Shown here piece after piece: positions 20,861 through 32,570 of a stretch of 64,000 nt of DNA; position 1 is the stretch's first letter, and each line of letters starts with the position of its first letter. The notes beneath the pieces were generated by a model. It was not told the DNA's origin, made no database searches, and was given only the letters and a program-made list of their open reading frames with translations. Made by a program: the position numbers and the translations under genes. The stretch is from Osmia lignaria lignaria. Taxonomy: Eukaryota; Arthropoda; Insecta; Hymenoptera; Megachilidae. Where the stretch lies: assembly GCF_051020975.1 (NCBI RefSeq), contig NC_135035.1, forward strand, positions 5,084,001 to 5,148,000, written 5' to 3'.

Positions 20861-21712
20861 GTCGCATCTAGAACTTTTCAGGCCCTAGGCATACAATTGA
20901 AAATCAGAACCTTTCTTATATAAGTAACAATGAGAATGGTATTTATTAAAAAAAATTTTGAAATTGCGTTAATTTATATTATTTAAGTTAGAGATTACAA
21001 AAAAATGAAAATAAAAAATTAATAGGTATTAAATTATTTAAAGAAATTAAAACCTTTTATTTTCTAATTTTTATGTCTGCAAACTTATTATGTAATAATA
21101 TCCGTATAGGTAAGAGTTTTTAAAATATCTTTTTCTCTGTACAGTATTGTGAACGCGTTAAATTTTTGTTCCAAAAGAGTACTATGTACCTAAATACTTT
21201 TTTATCATTTTCACTACAGAAAATGAACGTTGGCGTTGCAATAAGAGTATTATTATTCTTATATATCTTTTTAAAAATTAAATCTAAAAGTTGAAGCCAA
21301 CGGATTTATTTATTTTATTTCATGCAGTAATGATAAACACCTAGGAGTGGATTAAAATTTCTGGTGCGCTGGCTATCAAACGGTAAAAAGGCTCTTTAGT
21401 TGATAAACTTGGTTCAAAAATTGACATTCGTTTTAAATACAATTAAATAATATTTCATCGTGAAGAAAAATAATATTAAAGAATAAATGATGATTTTAAT
21501 GATTTTGGGCCGATTTGTTTCTATGTTTGATACAATTTCTAATTGTTCCAAAAGGTCAGCAATAAAAAAAGATGTTATTTAATATATTTGACATAGTAAA
21601 TGAAAGGCTTAGAAGGAGCCCCTTGGGAAGTGGGACCCTGACTGTAGTCCCCCCTTCTATGTAGGCCCCAAGCACGTGCCTACTTTGTCTAGTGGTAAAC
21701 ACGGCCCTTATA
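20861..21712. repeat. Interspersed element, minus-oriented copy of the 9.6 kb family
   Basis: The right end read inwards gives AGGGCCGTGTTTACCACTAG, then CACGTGCTTGGGGCC, GGGTCCCACTTCCCAAGG and the family block CATTTACTATGTCAAATATA. The left end, CAGGGTCGCATCTAGAAC then CAGGCCCTAGGC, looks like the opposite terminus. The interior is AT-rich without genes. No clear target duplication was found. Confidence 0.5.
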
Positions 21713-22992
21713 GTTGGATAATCAACAAACAGATACTTGTACCAGTGATCGTGATTGATGAGTTGCTAAACCTTAACTAACTGATAAGAGAAATAAATCG
21801 CGTTTTGTGATTCCTTGAGGTCGATGCCATTTAATGACTGAGCTAACTTTTGTCGTTCTTTGACATCATACGTTTTCCAGAGCACTTTCCTTACGTAACG
21901 GGTAGACTATGAACCTCAGACAAAGCAGTCATTTGCAATTGTATTACAACCGACTGTGCGTAAATCTATGCGTTTTGTTTGAAGCAAAACAGCAACGTGT
22001 ATACTGAAATTTGCATTTTTAAAAATAGTGATAACTCTATACCACTGAGTTGATAATTTTATTATACTTTTAAAAATCGTTTATTTTTTTTTTTTATTCA
22101 TTTAAAGTGTTTGTAATCGATTCCTTCCACGGATTATAAATAAATTGAAGTCATAAATTTTAAAATAGCCCAAGCCCATATTTTAACACCTTATGAATTA
22201 TTAATATAATTGTTAATAACATTTAAAACAACACAAACATTTCACTCCCGCTGCATAAATAATGCAATACTCATAAGAAAAATTTAAATAGTTCGTGTAG
22301 AATTAAAGAAAATAAATAAAAAGATCTGATTTGAGGATTTTCCAGCTAAAGTGGTACAGTACAGCCCAAAGCTAAATCTCGCTTATACTGTTAGTTGACT
22401 GCATTAATTATGGAAAAGCAAATAATACTATAGTCCTGAGCTACGTAATCTGGCGACGTTCCTTTTTCTTCAGTATTACTAGAGTTCTAAGACGTTTAAC
22501 GTTTACGCTGGTATTTCTGAGATATTCAACTCAGGTTCGTTAAATATATTTTTTCTATGCACTATATAATTAATGCAGTAATTTGGCACTTTGTTAGTGT
22601 AGTATAATTAACGCTAGTTTAACAAAAATTTCATTTCATACCTCATTAGCACCATTTTTTTTGTACTATCATACTAATGACTATGATAAAATTCTCTGAA
22701 ATTTTCAAAAATATTCCTTAAAAGAGTAACGAAATAAATTAACTTCTTAAAGAAATTGTATAAATTAATATTAGCCAGAATGCCACAAAATTAAGATCTA
22801 TAATAAAAATTTAGTATAAAATTGCTAATTTAATTGAAAAATTTGTATTTATCAAATTACGAACAAAAATATTTTAAGAAAGTAAAGTATTCTAAGCATT
22901 TTTGAAATTAAAAACTGCAAATCGAAGTTTCAAATAATAATGCATATAAAAATACTTAAATTGAGCGAACATCTCTACATTTTTATTGCTAG
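21713..22992. other. No recognisable feature
   Basis: AT-rich with stops in all frames. Nothing supportable. Confidence 0.5.
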
Positions 22993-23310
22993 TTGGTATT
23001 CAAAACAGCCTCGTACCTATCTGCTGTATTTCGAAAATTTATCAAAGTAGAAGGAATTCACCTTTATCAAAATATAACAACACGTCAGAAACAATGGAAT
23101 GAATATATAAATACAAAAACTGTTATGAATATTAAAGCAACGGAAACACAAGTGCACTACATTCAACTGGCTGCACAGTTCACTGCAAACTTTAAACGTA
23201 ATGTTACAAAGGTTCGAGGCAAACTGCTCTCGAAAAACTTTATTGTAAAGAAAGGGTCTGATGATGAATGTTGGACTCGGGTAGAGAGTTGTGTGCGCAT
23301 TCTATTCTAG
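22993..23310 (+). other. Unrecognised 105-codon open frame without ATG
   Basis: The frame follows an acceptor-like TTTTTATTGCTAG and is open for 105 codons (starting TTG) to TAG. It includes YLSAVFRKFIKVEGIHLYQN and ends SDDECWTRVESCVRILF. The second half is less AT-rich than the surroundings. I know no family for it. It could be an exon, a retroelement fragment or chance. Confidence 0.2.
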
Positions 23311-24044
23311 AAAGGATCATTGTTCACCTATGTAAAACACATGCATATGAAACGAACTATATTAAAAAACATAGTACAGTACGTTAACCCCTTCCTAGAT
23401 AAAGGGTGCCCTTTCAGCACTTTACATACCAGCTACGAAATAGGGGATCCAAAAAATATTGGCACAGAAAATTTTATTATGTTAGTTGCGATTGAAAACT
23501 ATTTCACAGTACGATGTTGATTCATAAAAATCTAATAATTCATATTTCAATATAATTTTTTCTTGAAGCAATAAAGAACGTTATATTATATATTTTTATT
23601 TTAGTTAATTATTACGTTCTAATTGGAAAATGCTCAAAAAATAATAGAAAACAAATAATATATATAATATTGTATTTAGCAATAGGACGAGTAGTAAATT
23701 GAGTAACTCAAGTATCGACATAATTATTTTATTTCTCTTCATTTATTATTATAATTCAGTTTAATAAATATTTTGATTAAAAAAAAAAATTGCGTTACTA
23801 TCAACCCCCTTGCGGGGTTACAACCACCCCATAGTGCAGGATGGTTGTAATACTTTCTCTGGTCTCCGTTTCTTATTGATAACTTAGTTACTACTTGTTA
23901 CAAAGCGAAACTATTGTGACACAATAATGTTAGATAATTAGATAATATTTTGGTATAAACACTTTTCTTGTAAATGTTATAGTTTTTGCGTAACTGGAGT
24001 CCAAAGTCAAATTGTTACTTTCAACCCCGATTTCCCCTTACTAA
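23311..24044. other. No recognisable gene
   Basis: AT-rich. A short inverted CAACCCCCTTGCGGGGTTAC hairpin lies near 23803. Nothing else. Confidence 0.5.
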
Positions 24045-24422
24045 TACAACAAAATTATTGGCATACCGTTTAAAACAGAATACCTCCTTTAAAATTGGAC
24101 CAAATGACTTGAGGCTTTTTGAGAACCTATAAAAATTAATTTACTAAGATATGTTCTTTTATTGTTTTAAAAAACTTACAGTTTGTCGAAATAGTGAAAA
24201 AAATAGTAAAAGGCAATTTTTTAACTTTTTTATTTGAGCCTGTAATGAAAATTTAAAATATGTCTTTCGTAGATTCAAATGTTATGTGTATGCTGAAAAT
24301 TTCATCGAGATCGGTCAATGCACTTAAACGTTACAAGTAATTAAAATTTCCAAAAATCCCAAGTTTTCATCTAAGAACGTAACTAGTCACGTTCCAATAG
24401 CCAATAATTTTGTGACTCACTG
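24045..24422. mobile_element. Tc1-like MITE: empty-site copy
   Basis: The same interior as the left arm of 7651-8304 (TTTAAAACAGAATACCTC, TTGAGCCTGTAATGAAAA), ending CAATAATTTTGTGACTCACTG with TA after it. It lacks the 192-bp insert at CATCTAAGAACG. The left tip is slightly deleted. Confidence 0.75.
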
Positions 24423-24929
24423 TAATTTGTTTTTTTTAATCATATAAAATTATTGTGGTTAATTTATAAAAATTCATACTTTTTTGTTAATTTTTACCGA
24501 AAATTAAAGATATCATTAAAAAACAATCATTAAACAAATATTAGGTACTTTTAATAAAAGGCGTCATATTTGCTCTATTACTTTGTACTTCCTCTTTAAC
24601 TATGAATTGTACTTGGCAATTCTGAAATAATACTGAACATTTGCCAAACTTCAACATATGATCTTGCAGTTACGTCTTACACTATTGAGAACTACAGAGA
24701 TTGAATTTTCTAGTTTGCCAAGAAAACTACAAAGTAACAAACCAAAAGATAACACTGAAAAACTATTGTAATAAATTTAGAAAATAGGATGTAGGATGGT
24801 TGAAAGTTTTGAAGTTAAATTTTGACATTCTTAATGCTGACTAAATACTTTACACCTGTAACAGTTAGGTATAATTATGTACACAACAGACAATAAAATA
24901 TGATGGATGTTGCGCTTCAGCCATCTTCA

Positions 24930-25080
24930 CTTTGTCTAGTGATGTCTTTGAATCTGGCGGGGCGCCGAACGGTGCTGCCGTTGGCGGTCTCTGTTCGGGC
25001 CGGCTGTGGGCCTAGTTACTTTTGCGTCTGTTAGTAGAGTGGTCTGCCATGTTATAGAAAAGGGCATCATGATAGAAGCG
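24930..25080. other. GC-rich unexplained segment inside the 1.4-kb element
   Basis: GGCGGGGCGCCGAACGGTGC and CTGTTCGGGCCGGCTGTGGG stand out in an AT-rich setting. There is no long frame or known motif. It may be cargo, a promoter-like core or a fragment of another element. Confidence 0.4.
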
Positions 25081-25262
25081 CCAGAAAAGCGAAGTTATTT
25101 TTTATTTCATTATCCTATTATAAGTTAGTTATATACTATTTTTGACTTTTCATTCCTTGTATTCATTTGTGTCTATTTTAAATATATTAAGATTTTATCA
25201 AAATATACATTAGCAGGTATATACAATACACAAGACTAAATATTGATTTTTTAAAACACATA

Positions 25263-25638
25263 CAGGGTCTACCATTTATCTCGCAACCGATGCGCGCGCA
25301 AATTGATGAAAATGGCAACAGCGTTAAAATTCGAGAGATGTAAAAACCGTACAGTTAAGTTGGTAATCAACTGAAGTGTGATCCGAGATTCGATTCAGGA
25401 TACAAGTACATTGAGTTGCATTGGGTTTCATGCGTGCCCTTCGCCAATCGGCTCTCCGGCGTGAATATGTGTTAGTTTCACACGCCGCGACAAGTTCGAT
25501 GAAACTCGGTGTACTCGTATCCCGAATCAATTACCAACTTAACTGTACGGATTTTTATTACATCTCTAGAATTCTTGCGCTGTTGCCATTTTCATCAATT
25601 TGCGCGCGCATGGGTTGCGAGATAAATGGTAGACTCTG
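25263..25638. mobile_element. Palindromic MITE with TA duplication
   Basis: CAGGGTCTACCATTTATCTC and its inverse are flanked by TA (25261-25262, 25639-25640). The arms run about 150 bp through GCGCGCAAATTGATGAAAAT and CCGTACAGTTAAGTTGGTAA. The centre contains GAGTTGCATTG/GACAAGTTCGATGAAACTC, the signature of the elements at 30691 and 49725, apparently inserted at the palindrome centre. Confidence 0.8.
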
Positions 25639-25860
25639 TACATACTGTACTTACAATAAACATCAGTATTTGAAACAATGTGTTTTTAAATTGAGAATTT
25701 TGTCAAAATCAGTTGATGTACAGAAGTACAAACAGGAAGTACAAAGTAATAGAGCAAATATGACGCCTTTTATTAAAAGCCCCTGATATTTGTTTAATGA
25801 TTGTTTTTTAATGATATCTTTAATTTTCGGTAAAAATTAACAAAAGAGTATGAATTATTT

Positions 25861-26111
25861 CTGAAGATCTGACGAAAATATATTTTAAACAAAAGTTGGT
25901 CAGTTTTCAATCGGCTACAAATTGCAATTAAGAATTTCCAATAAATGTTTATTATTCCGTTAAAAAATCTGCTGCATTAGGATGAACATAGTGCCATTTA
26001 ATAAGAATCAAGGGTGTCTTGATATTTTATTGGAAATTTTTTTATTGTACCTTGTAACCAACTGAAAACTGACTAACTTTTGTTTAAAACACTTTTTCGT
26101 CGCATCTTCAG
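25861..26111. mobile_element. Foldback element, 251 bp
   Basis: CTGAAGATCTGACGAAAA at the left mirrors the right end, and the arms share TTTAAACAAAAGTT and GTCAGTTTTCA. It lies 5 bp from the 1.4-kb element. A CATCCTGTA terminus lies just outside at 26141-26152. Confidence 0.65.
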
Positions 26112-27245
26112 ATTGATTGAAAAATCGTGATAAATGTAGGACATCCTGTATATATCTATTTATAAATTTTTCAGGTGCTTATTAATTTCAACTTAATTTT
26201 CCAAAATACTTATATTTTTGTAAGAAGATTATTACCGATCTTTTACAATTAACCGATTAATTTATGTATTAATTATTATTTATTATATATTTTCCTAAAT
26301 AAAAAATAATTATTTTAATAATTCCAAAATGTCTTAAGACGAATTATCTTTTTATTTCTGAATTGTAACCAACAAAGAGCTTGTTGATAAGGAAAATGTC
26401 TGAAGTTTATGAAGAATTATTTAAAAAATCATTGTCGCAGTAAAGAACGTTGGAAATGGTAATTTGTTGTATAATCTACGTACCTACACGTCTATTGAAG
26501 GAAAATGTCTCTTTGCCAAGATTTACATACAAGATCTTGTGTCCAATGCAATACTGACCAACTCCACAGAAACGCTTCGACCTTGCACGAAACCGCAATG
26601 AAACACTTAAAATAATTTACTTACATAATTCTGATTGCTATAATTAACTTCTACTTCGAAGTGTTATGTCTTCGTTATTTAAAATATGTATTAATTATTT
26701 TTAAACGGATTCACATTAACACAAATGGTACGTGGGATAGAGGAATAAAATTAACTTATCGACTATAATTTCTAAAAAAATGAAATAAATTATATTGTAT
26801 AGAAAGAGATTACCTATAAAAATTGTAAACCCCTTCGCGACTTATGGGCCACCCTTCGTGTGTGTGTATACCCAAGTACATCTAAGAAAAATATAGTCTT
26901 TATCCTATCCCTCGTTATATACGAGATATTTCAGTATTATTAAACAATATTTGTGGATGTGCTTAATTACATTTCTGCTACAAATAAGTTTATAATGGCT
27001 TCTACATTTTTAAATTATTGCTGTTAATAATTATAAAAAAAATATTTGTTATTTATATTATTCTTCAGTAACATTACATGTATACATACACAGCACGATG
27101 TGTCTAACACACAACCTTGGAATGCCTCTATTAAACTTTAAAACAAGAAAAAGTGATAAGAGCGAAAGCTGCTCTATTTATACCAAAAAATGAGACGGTC
27201 GCATTTTTCAAGGTTATTATTTTTGAATTTTCAAAGTATATATAT
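26112..27245. other. No recognisable gene
   Basis: AT-rich with no supportable frame or repeat boundary. Confidence 0.5.
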
Positions 27246-28082
27246 TGTAACAAGGTAGCACGAGTGCCCTCCTGTTAAAATAATCCAAATTTTCCCTTAA
27301 CACCCCTCTCCTAACCCCTATCCCTTTCTCTCACCTGCCGGTATCGGGCCGGTAGAGGCAACGGAAGTACTGGACAACGATGCTGCAACTCCAACCCCCA
27401 GAGGACCCCGTCCCGAAGCCGACGACGACCCTTCAGCCCCCCATAAAAGGACACCGTGGGACCATCTACCGTCGAGTCCGAGGACCCTCAGCCCGTAGCC
27501 AGCATCGCCGAGCCCGTCAGCCCTACCGATCCCGATCACCGGCCAATCCCCTCTCCAAAAATTCCCTGCGACGGTCTCGTCGTCGCAGCGGCAACGACGA
27601 GCCGTCAATTGGCGCTTGGCGTTTAGATAACGATCATCGATTATAGAGAACGATTTGCGGTGTGTGTGTGTGGCGTGTCCCGGTATAATATTGTCCTGCG
27701 AATTCGGCAACGGTATCTTCTCCGGCCGTGTATTTCTGCGCCCGGATACCCTTCGTTCGCGCACGGTACTCCGTGATTTCGTCCAAGCCCCTTCCCTTCC
27801 CATTTGTCCCTTTTTAGTCCCATTCTCGAACGCGTAACGTAGCGAACCTTCCTGTGAGCCTTCCCGACCCTTGAGATTTCCCTTCCCCCAACAATCCTCC
27901 TCGCGCACTCCCCCGCGAAGTACATATTGTACGGACGTCCAGGAAGTGCCATGAGTCCCATCCTCTGTAAAGACCCCGATTCTACCCTTTTCCTTCACTT
28001 TTAGATTGCCACAGCGAGTGGCTGGCGTCCAACGAATTTTGTATTATTGTGTATCGAAAATATAAAGTGACACCCGCGAACA
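27246..28082 (+). mobile_element. Solo LTR or LTR-bearing retrotransposon remnant
   Basis: It starts TGTAACAAGGTAGCACGAGT in sharply GC-rich sequence and ends near ACACCCGCGAACA (28082) or GAGGGTCA (28090). The first 265 bp are repeated at 40528-40792. Long frames on either strand (up to 226 codons) carry no gag, protease or polymerase motif and reflect the GC-rich composition. The flanking pentamers TATAT and GAGGG/TAATA do not match well. The TG start and GC-rich, promoter-like content suggest an LTR. The family is not determined. Confidence 0.55.
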
Positions 28083-28851
28083 GAGGGTCATAATATATAT
28101 GTATATAATTAGTGTTTTGTTCAATAGTATTACATAAATTTTTAATAATTATCCTAAATAAATATACTTAATATTCTGTTTAAGTATAATTTATATTTGG
28201 AAGGAATTTTTAAATATTGCAAATTTTCAAAGATACTGTGAAAATGATATTTATTATTAATAATTTGATGTTTATAAATTAGTATTCCAAAATCTACTAC
28301 CACTGTAATGCAATACTCCTTTGAATTATTTAACAAATAGCTGTTTAATCTCTTTAGGGCAGTGGGCATCTTTTCAGGTAAAAAAACCGAATTTTTTTAT
28401 CTTTTTATTTGATAATAGACAATATTTGGAGCAAGAGTCTATAATTAAAACAATTTTTTGAGTGCTATAAATGGGCAAATAATGCTTACGAAGTAGTGTC
28501 CGACGTGTGAATCGATAGAAGTAAGATTTTAGAAAAGTGCTTCTCCTGTAAAATCACGTTTTTGGACACTTGTGTTTCTTTTTTTCAATACCCGTTCGAC
28601 CGATCGAATTGATTATTTGTGTGCTTTCATTACTAAGGATAACACGCATTTTAGCCAAAGACTTTTTTGAAATTTGGCTTACAACCAGATTAGAAGTGTT
28701 TTAAGATTACGTGTTGTTTTTACTTTAATGTTCTTTTTTACGAGTATCAGCATGTAAAATATGAGCAATCAGTTCTTTTTATATATTCAGCTTTATTTGA
28801 TAAACTTCCGTTTTCAACCATCCTCATAAACAAAGAGTACGTACGTTTCAT
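28083..28851. other. No recognisable feature
   Basis: AT-rich spacer between the LTR-like element and the foldback array. Nothing supportable. Confidence 0.5.
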
Positions 28852-29214
28852 ACGAACCACTTTTGAACCACAGCTGAACGGGAAAACAATGTTTGTGCCG
28901 TAGTCGACGCGTCGACCACAGCTCAATCACTCATAGCGGACCACTTGCGGACCACTTGCGAACCACTTGCGGACCACTACCGGACCACTCCCGGACCATT
29001 TACGGACCACTCGCGGGTTACTTTCCGATGTTATAACAAAGTAACCCGCGAGTGGTCCGTAAATGGTCCGGGAGTGGTCCGGTAGTGGTCCGCAAGTGGT
29101 TCGCAAGTGGTTCGCAAGTGGTCCGCAAGTGGTTCGCAAGTGGTTGAACTATGCTTGGCGTGTCGTACATGTCGACCACTTTTATTGTTCAGCTGTGGTT
29201 GAAAAGTGATTCGT
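28852..29214. mobile_element. Foldback MITE with mirrored 11-bp arrays
   Basis: The outer ends ACGAACCACTTTTGAACCAC and GTGGTTGAAAAGTGATTCGT are imperfect inverses. Inside, an 11-bp repeat array on the left (28936-29023) is mirrored on the right (29039-29142). The terminal repeat itself contains the array motif GAACCACTT, so the array may be multiplied transposase-binding sites. No coding sequence or clear target duplication was found. Confidence 0.8.
28936..29142. repeat. Mirrored 11-bp repeat array
   Basis: Eight left units (GCGGACCACTT type) face about nine right units (AAGTGGTCCGC type) across the spacer TCCGATGTTATAACA. Variants appear in mirror order: the units GCGGGTTACTT, ACGGACCACTC, CCGGACCATTT, CCGGACCACTC, GCGGACCACTA and GCGAACCACTT each have their exact inverse at the mirrored place. 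Whole-array inversion and duplication after the variants arose explains this better than independent expansion. Confidence 0.9.
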
Positions 29215-29895
29215 CTGAGCACAGCCTAATTGAAGAAATACGTGTCAATTGTTAATTGGATTGTGTAGAACACATTCGAACAACTGTAGTTATGTCCTAA
29301 ATTCAGAATAATAACTATGTTCATTTAAACTTTTGTTTTTAGATAACTTCTATTATCGTCTCCCAAGATATTTTCCTCTCCTCCTGACTAACCCTGTGTA
29401 TTGTATCTTTCAGTACGGGGCACATTTTAAAAATATGACGAATTCTATCATCGTAGTCAATAGAGTCGTTTTGTCGGCATAAAGAAATATTTCGTTATAT
29501 CTGCTTAAGAGGTTAGATTAGATGATTTTATCTACTAATGTCTTAATCAATTCAACCAATACTTTATCTAGTCTTATTAATTGTAAACATCGTTCGTATT
29601 TATAGTAAACAACAAAATTTGAAAATATAATCTACATAAACAAAAACATCAAAGTGAAGAAATTATTTGTTATTTGTTAATCTGATATAATCCAAATCCT
29701 GATTTCCTTTAATAGAAGTGCACAGCCAATCACAAAAGCGAATGTCAACTAATGATATGTGATAATTTAGGTAACATACACGTAATATAATGTAATTATA
29801 TAGTATAATGTAGTATAAATAATGTAATTAAGGCCAAATATAGCGGATAGGGTACTTCGCCCCCAATCACATTAATCTTGATATACATATATCGC
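29215..29895. other. No recognisable gene
   Basis: AT-rich with nothing supportable. Confidence 0.5.
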
Positions 29896-30377
29896 AGAAG
29901 TCACTCTCCTGAGTAGCTTTTTCGTACAATTCAACCGTTAGTCATTATTTATTAAAAAGTTATTAATAAAGAAAGATTGAAAAATATATCGTTATTTTTC
30001 TAGGAAATAATATTTTCCTCGCAGAAAATGCTGCTACTTTAAGGTAATGAATAGATGTCCCCACTTCTTTGAAACGCCTAACCTAACATAACTTAACCTA
30101 ATTTTTGTTTTGTAATCATACTCGTGGGAAATAAAAATAGGGTTAGGGTTAGGTCAGGTTAGAGCGTCTTTGGGAGCGGGGTTCAGAGGGAGGGACGGAG
30201 TCTATAGTACTTACATTGACTTTAATACTAAAATATACAACTCACATAAAAGCATTTTGTCATTGGGATAGGTTAGGTTTGCTGTTTTTTTAAGCAAACT
30301 GTTTTATTAATAAGTTTTTAATAAACAATAACCGACAGTTAAGTTAGAGGGGAAAGTTACTCAGGAGAGTGATCTCT
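29896..30377. mobile_element. Foldback element with nested hairpin
   Basis: The outer arms of about 95 bp share TCACTCTCCTGAGTA and TTATTTATTAAAAA with their inverses. Inside, 30060-30185 is a second hairpin whose arms carry CTAACCTAAC and GGTTAGGTCAGGTTAG. Confidence 0.7.
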
Positions 30378-30690
30378 ATGTTTGATTCCCGAAATTACGG
30401 GTACCCGAACAAAATGTACTTCATAAACAAACTTTCAGGATCTCCTCCGACTCGTCTCGATTATTACCCGATTCGAGCCGAGGTTTGGATCCTCGAATTT
30501 TCAGGTACCTGCACACATCTACTAACTATAATTATTAATTGATTCGACCTTTTTTTAAGGTACATGAAAAGTGTCATCACTAACTGTATATTATTGCAGA
30601 ATATCTGATTATGAAATTTATTATAATCAATCTATTATAATAGAATCATAATTTCTGAAAATGAGAAACGACTTATCCTTTGAGTGCTAC

Positions 30691-30861
30691 GTACTCTGAG
30701 TTGCATTGAACTTGTCGCAGTGAAGTTGGCTACAAATTCACTAACACATCCACGCTGCGTTGGTGAGACGATGGACGAGATCGACTCACCGACGCGGCGT
30801 GAATGTGTTAGTAAATTTGTAGCCAACTTCACTGCGACAAGTTCAATGCAACTCAGAGTAC
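30691..30861. mobile_element. Palindromic MITE, family of 49725 and 25.4 kb
   Basis: GTACTCTGAGTTGCATTGAA and its perfect inverse, with arms continuing through CTTGTCGCAGTGAAGTTGGC and TACAAATT. The core CACGCTGCGTTGGTGAG/CTCACCGACGCGGCGTG also pairs. TA lies within both GTAC ends. Frames on both strands are near mirror images, so they are not genes. Confidence 0.85.
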
Positions 30862-30913
30862 ATACATTACTATAACTGAAGGTATCATACGAAGCCGTAT
30901 TCAATAACCACAA

Positions 30914-31121
30914 CGTCAAATGTCCAATTTCTCAATTATGTGTTTTCACGATTGCCCGATTCTTTCCAATGGCGCTTACATCGATTCGGAGCAGGCCTCG
31001 AAGGAGTCTGTGCCCTTAAGGGCACAGACTCCTTCGAGGCCTCCTCCGAATCGATGTAAGCGCCATTGGAAAGAATCGGGCAATCGTGAAAACACATAAT
31101 TGAGAAATTCGACATTTGACG
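30914..31121. repeat. Near-perfect 208-bp palindrome without spacer
   Basis: 104-bp arms meet at CCCTTAAGGG (centre 31017/31018) and match at 102 of 104 positions. The mismatches are near 30926/31109 and 30992/31043. The central motif AAGGAGTCTGTGCCCTTAA recurs once, unpaired, at 33161-33179. No target duplication is evident. Perfect palindromes of this size are unstable in most cells, so it is likely young. Confidence 0.9.
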
Positions 31122-31159
31122 GTGTGACATCTAACGTCATTATGCAGAATAAGAAACGA

Positions 31160-32570
31160 AAGTGAGGTGGCATAGTTGCCAAATCACATCATTTGAGGGT
31201 TCTATCGCGGTGTTGCCGCATCTGTGACCATCTAGCAAAATGAATTTGCTCGAGCCGAGCGAGATTTTGATTCCTGGCGGACATAGAAAAGGACAGCGCG
31301 AGAGAAAGAGAAGGAGTATCATGAATCAAACAACGTAGGGCCGATCGGCGTAAATATAGTCACACGCTACGACAGATTCGATGAGACTCTGTAATACATA
31401 TAACGTACGCGACTATAAGGCTTATAGGAATAAAAACTATATGGCATTAATAATTTCAGGAAAGGAATGAAAAATAAAGACATGTAAATTGATCTATAAT
31501 ATACAATATTTATCGATTGAAATATAATCAATAAATATAAACAATGCCTCTTCTTTCTCCGCGCCGTCTATATCGTCGATTCCCATGACAGCCACTCCAG
31601 CCACGTGTTATTGAAATCTTTTTCATTTGAAATATAATAATGAATTTTAATATAATTGTACCTGCATATACAGGGTGTCCCAGTCTAAGTGTGACAGAAT
31701 TATATTAAAATTCATTATTCATTTCTTTATTTCTTATTCCCTTCTTGAAATTATTATGTCAGGTAGTTTTCATTCCTATAAGTCTTATGGCCGCGTACTT
31801 ACGTTATGTGTATTATTTCTTTCATTCTACCCCTACCAGCACCACGAATCCGCCGTTCTTTGATGTTTCCGAACATAGAAAAGGATAGCGCAAGAAAGAT
31901 AAACAAAGAGAGAAAGACTCACAAGCACAACATTTAACCCAATATTATGCTATTAAATGTTGACCGATTTATATTGTGTTTAGCTTCATTTTAATCAGAA
32001 AAATCTTCTCCACATGATAGTGAAATTTTTATTAACAAAAAGTACAAAATAAAAAACTTTATTCTGTGCATTAGTATGGTCACATTGACACGGGGCATTT
32101 AAATGAAGGCAATAAATCCCGGTTTTAGTCCCTCTTTCGTCTTTAGCTACTGACTCTTTCTAATCAGTGTTTACTGACTAGGCAATCAAATTTGAAAAAT
32201 GATTCTCCTATTCCATAACAGTTGCGGAGTGGACCTGCAATAATTATGTACATTTATCGAGTTTTCACTGTATATGGTGCAAGTTTTATAATTCATTTTT
32301 CTGGCATACCATTTCAAGTATTCTATCTGTAATTTAATTGATGAAAAAAACATGATTATAAATATGAATAAAAAAGTTTGATGGTTGCACACATTAGTAC
32401 ATGTATTGTTTCATTCTCGAACCTCTTTCTCTCTCGAGCGCCCTATTCTTTTCTATGTCTGGCAGGAATCAAAATCGGCTCGAGCCTGTTGTAATTGTAA
32501 CAGATGTGGCAACAGCGTGACAGAAGTCTTAATACGTTGCGGCAACTATGCCATACTTGTGGCTATATTC
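31160..32570. repeat. Diverged inverted repeat pair with intervening fragments
   Basis: 31160-31325 and 32400-32570 are inverse relatives, sharing TGGCATAGTTGCC, GATTTTGATTCCTG, GACATAGAAAAG and GCTCGAGCCGA. Between them lie a fragment related to the 30691 family (31362-31392), a hairpin at 31630-31730 around TACAGGGTGTCCC, and a stretch like the pogo-like element at 1219 (31950-32110). It is probably the remains of one older composite element. Confidence 0.5.

Larger units (their letters stand above)
24471..25856. mobile_element. 1.4-kb element with 122-bp terminal inverted repeats
   Basis: The arms 24471-24592 and 25735-25856 are almost perfect inverses, sharing AATTTTTACCGAAAATTAAA, AAGATATCATTAAAAAACAA and GGCGTCATATTTGCTCTATT. 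The interior holds a GC-rich segment (24930-25080) and a nested palindromic element (25263-25638). No transposase motif is seen. The arms are too similar to be ancient. Confidence 0.75.

Noticed and set aside
27318..27998. 226-codon minus-strand frame, the longest in the window
   Set aside because: It lies inside the GC-rich LTR-like repeat, is low in complexity (Gly/Arg/Ser-rich), has overlapping open frames on the other strand, and its sequence is partly repeated in the truncated copy at 40.5 kb without the frame being kept.
28074..28095. Primer-binding-site-like CCCGCGAACAGAGGG
   Set aside because: It is only a loose resemblance to a lysine-tRNA primer site, and no gag or pol follows, so it does not fix the LTR boundary.
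28927..29222. Thr/Cys/Gly-repeat frames on the minus strand
   Set aside because: Direct translation of the 11-bp mirrored array, with repeat units shifting residue patterns. Not a gene.
30635..31322. Several overlapping frames on both strands
   Set aside because: Plus and minus frames are mirror images because the DNA is palindromic.
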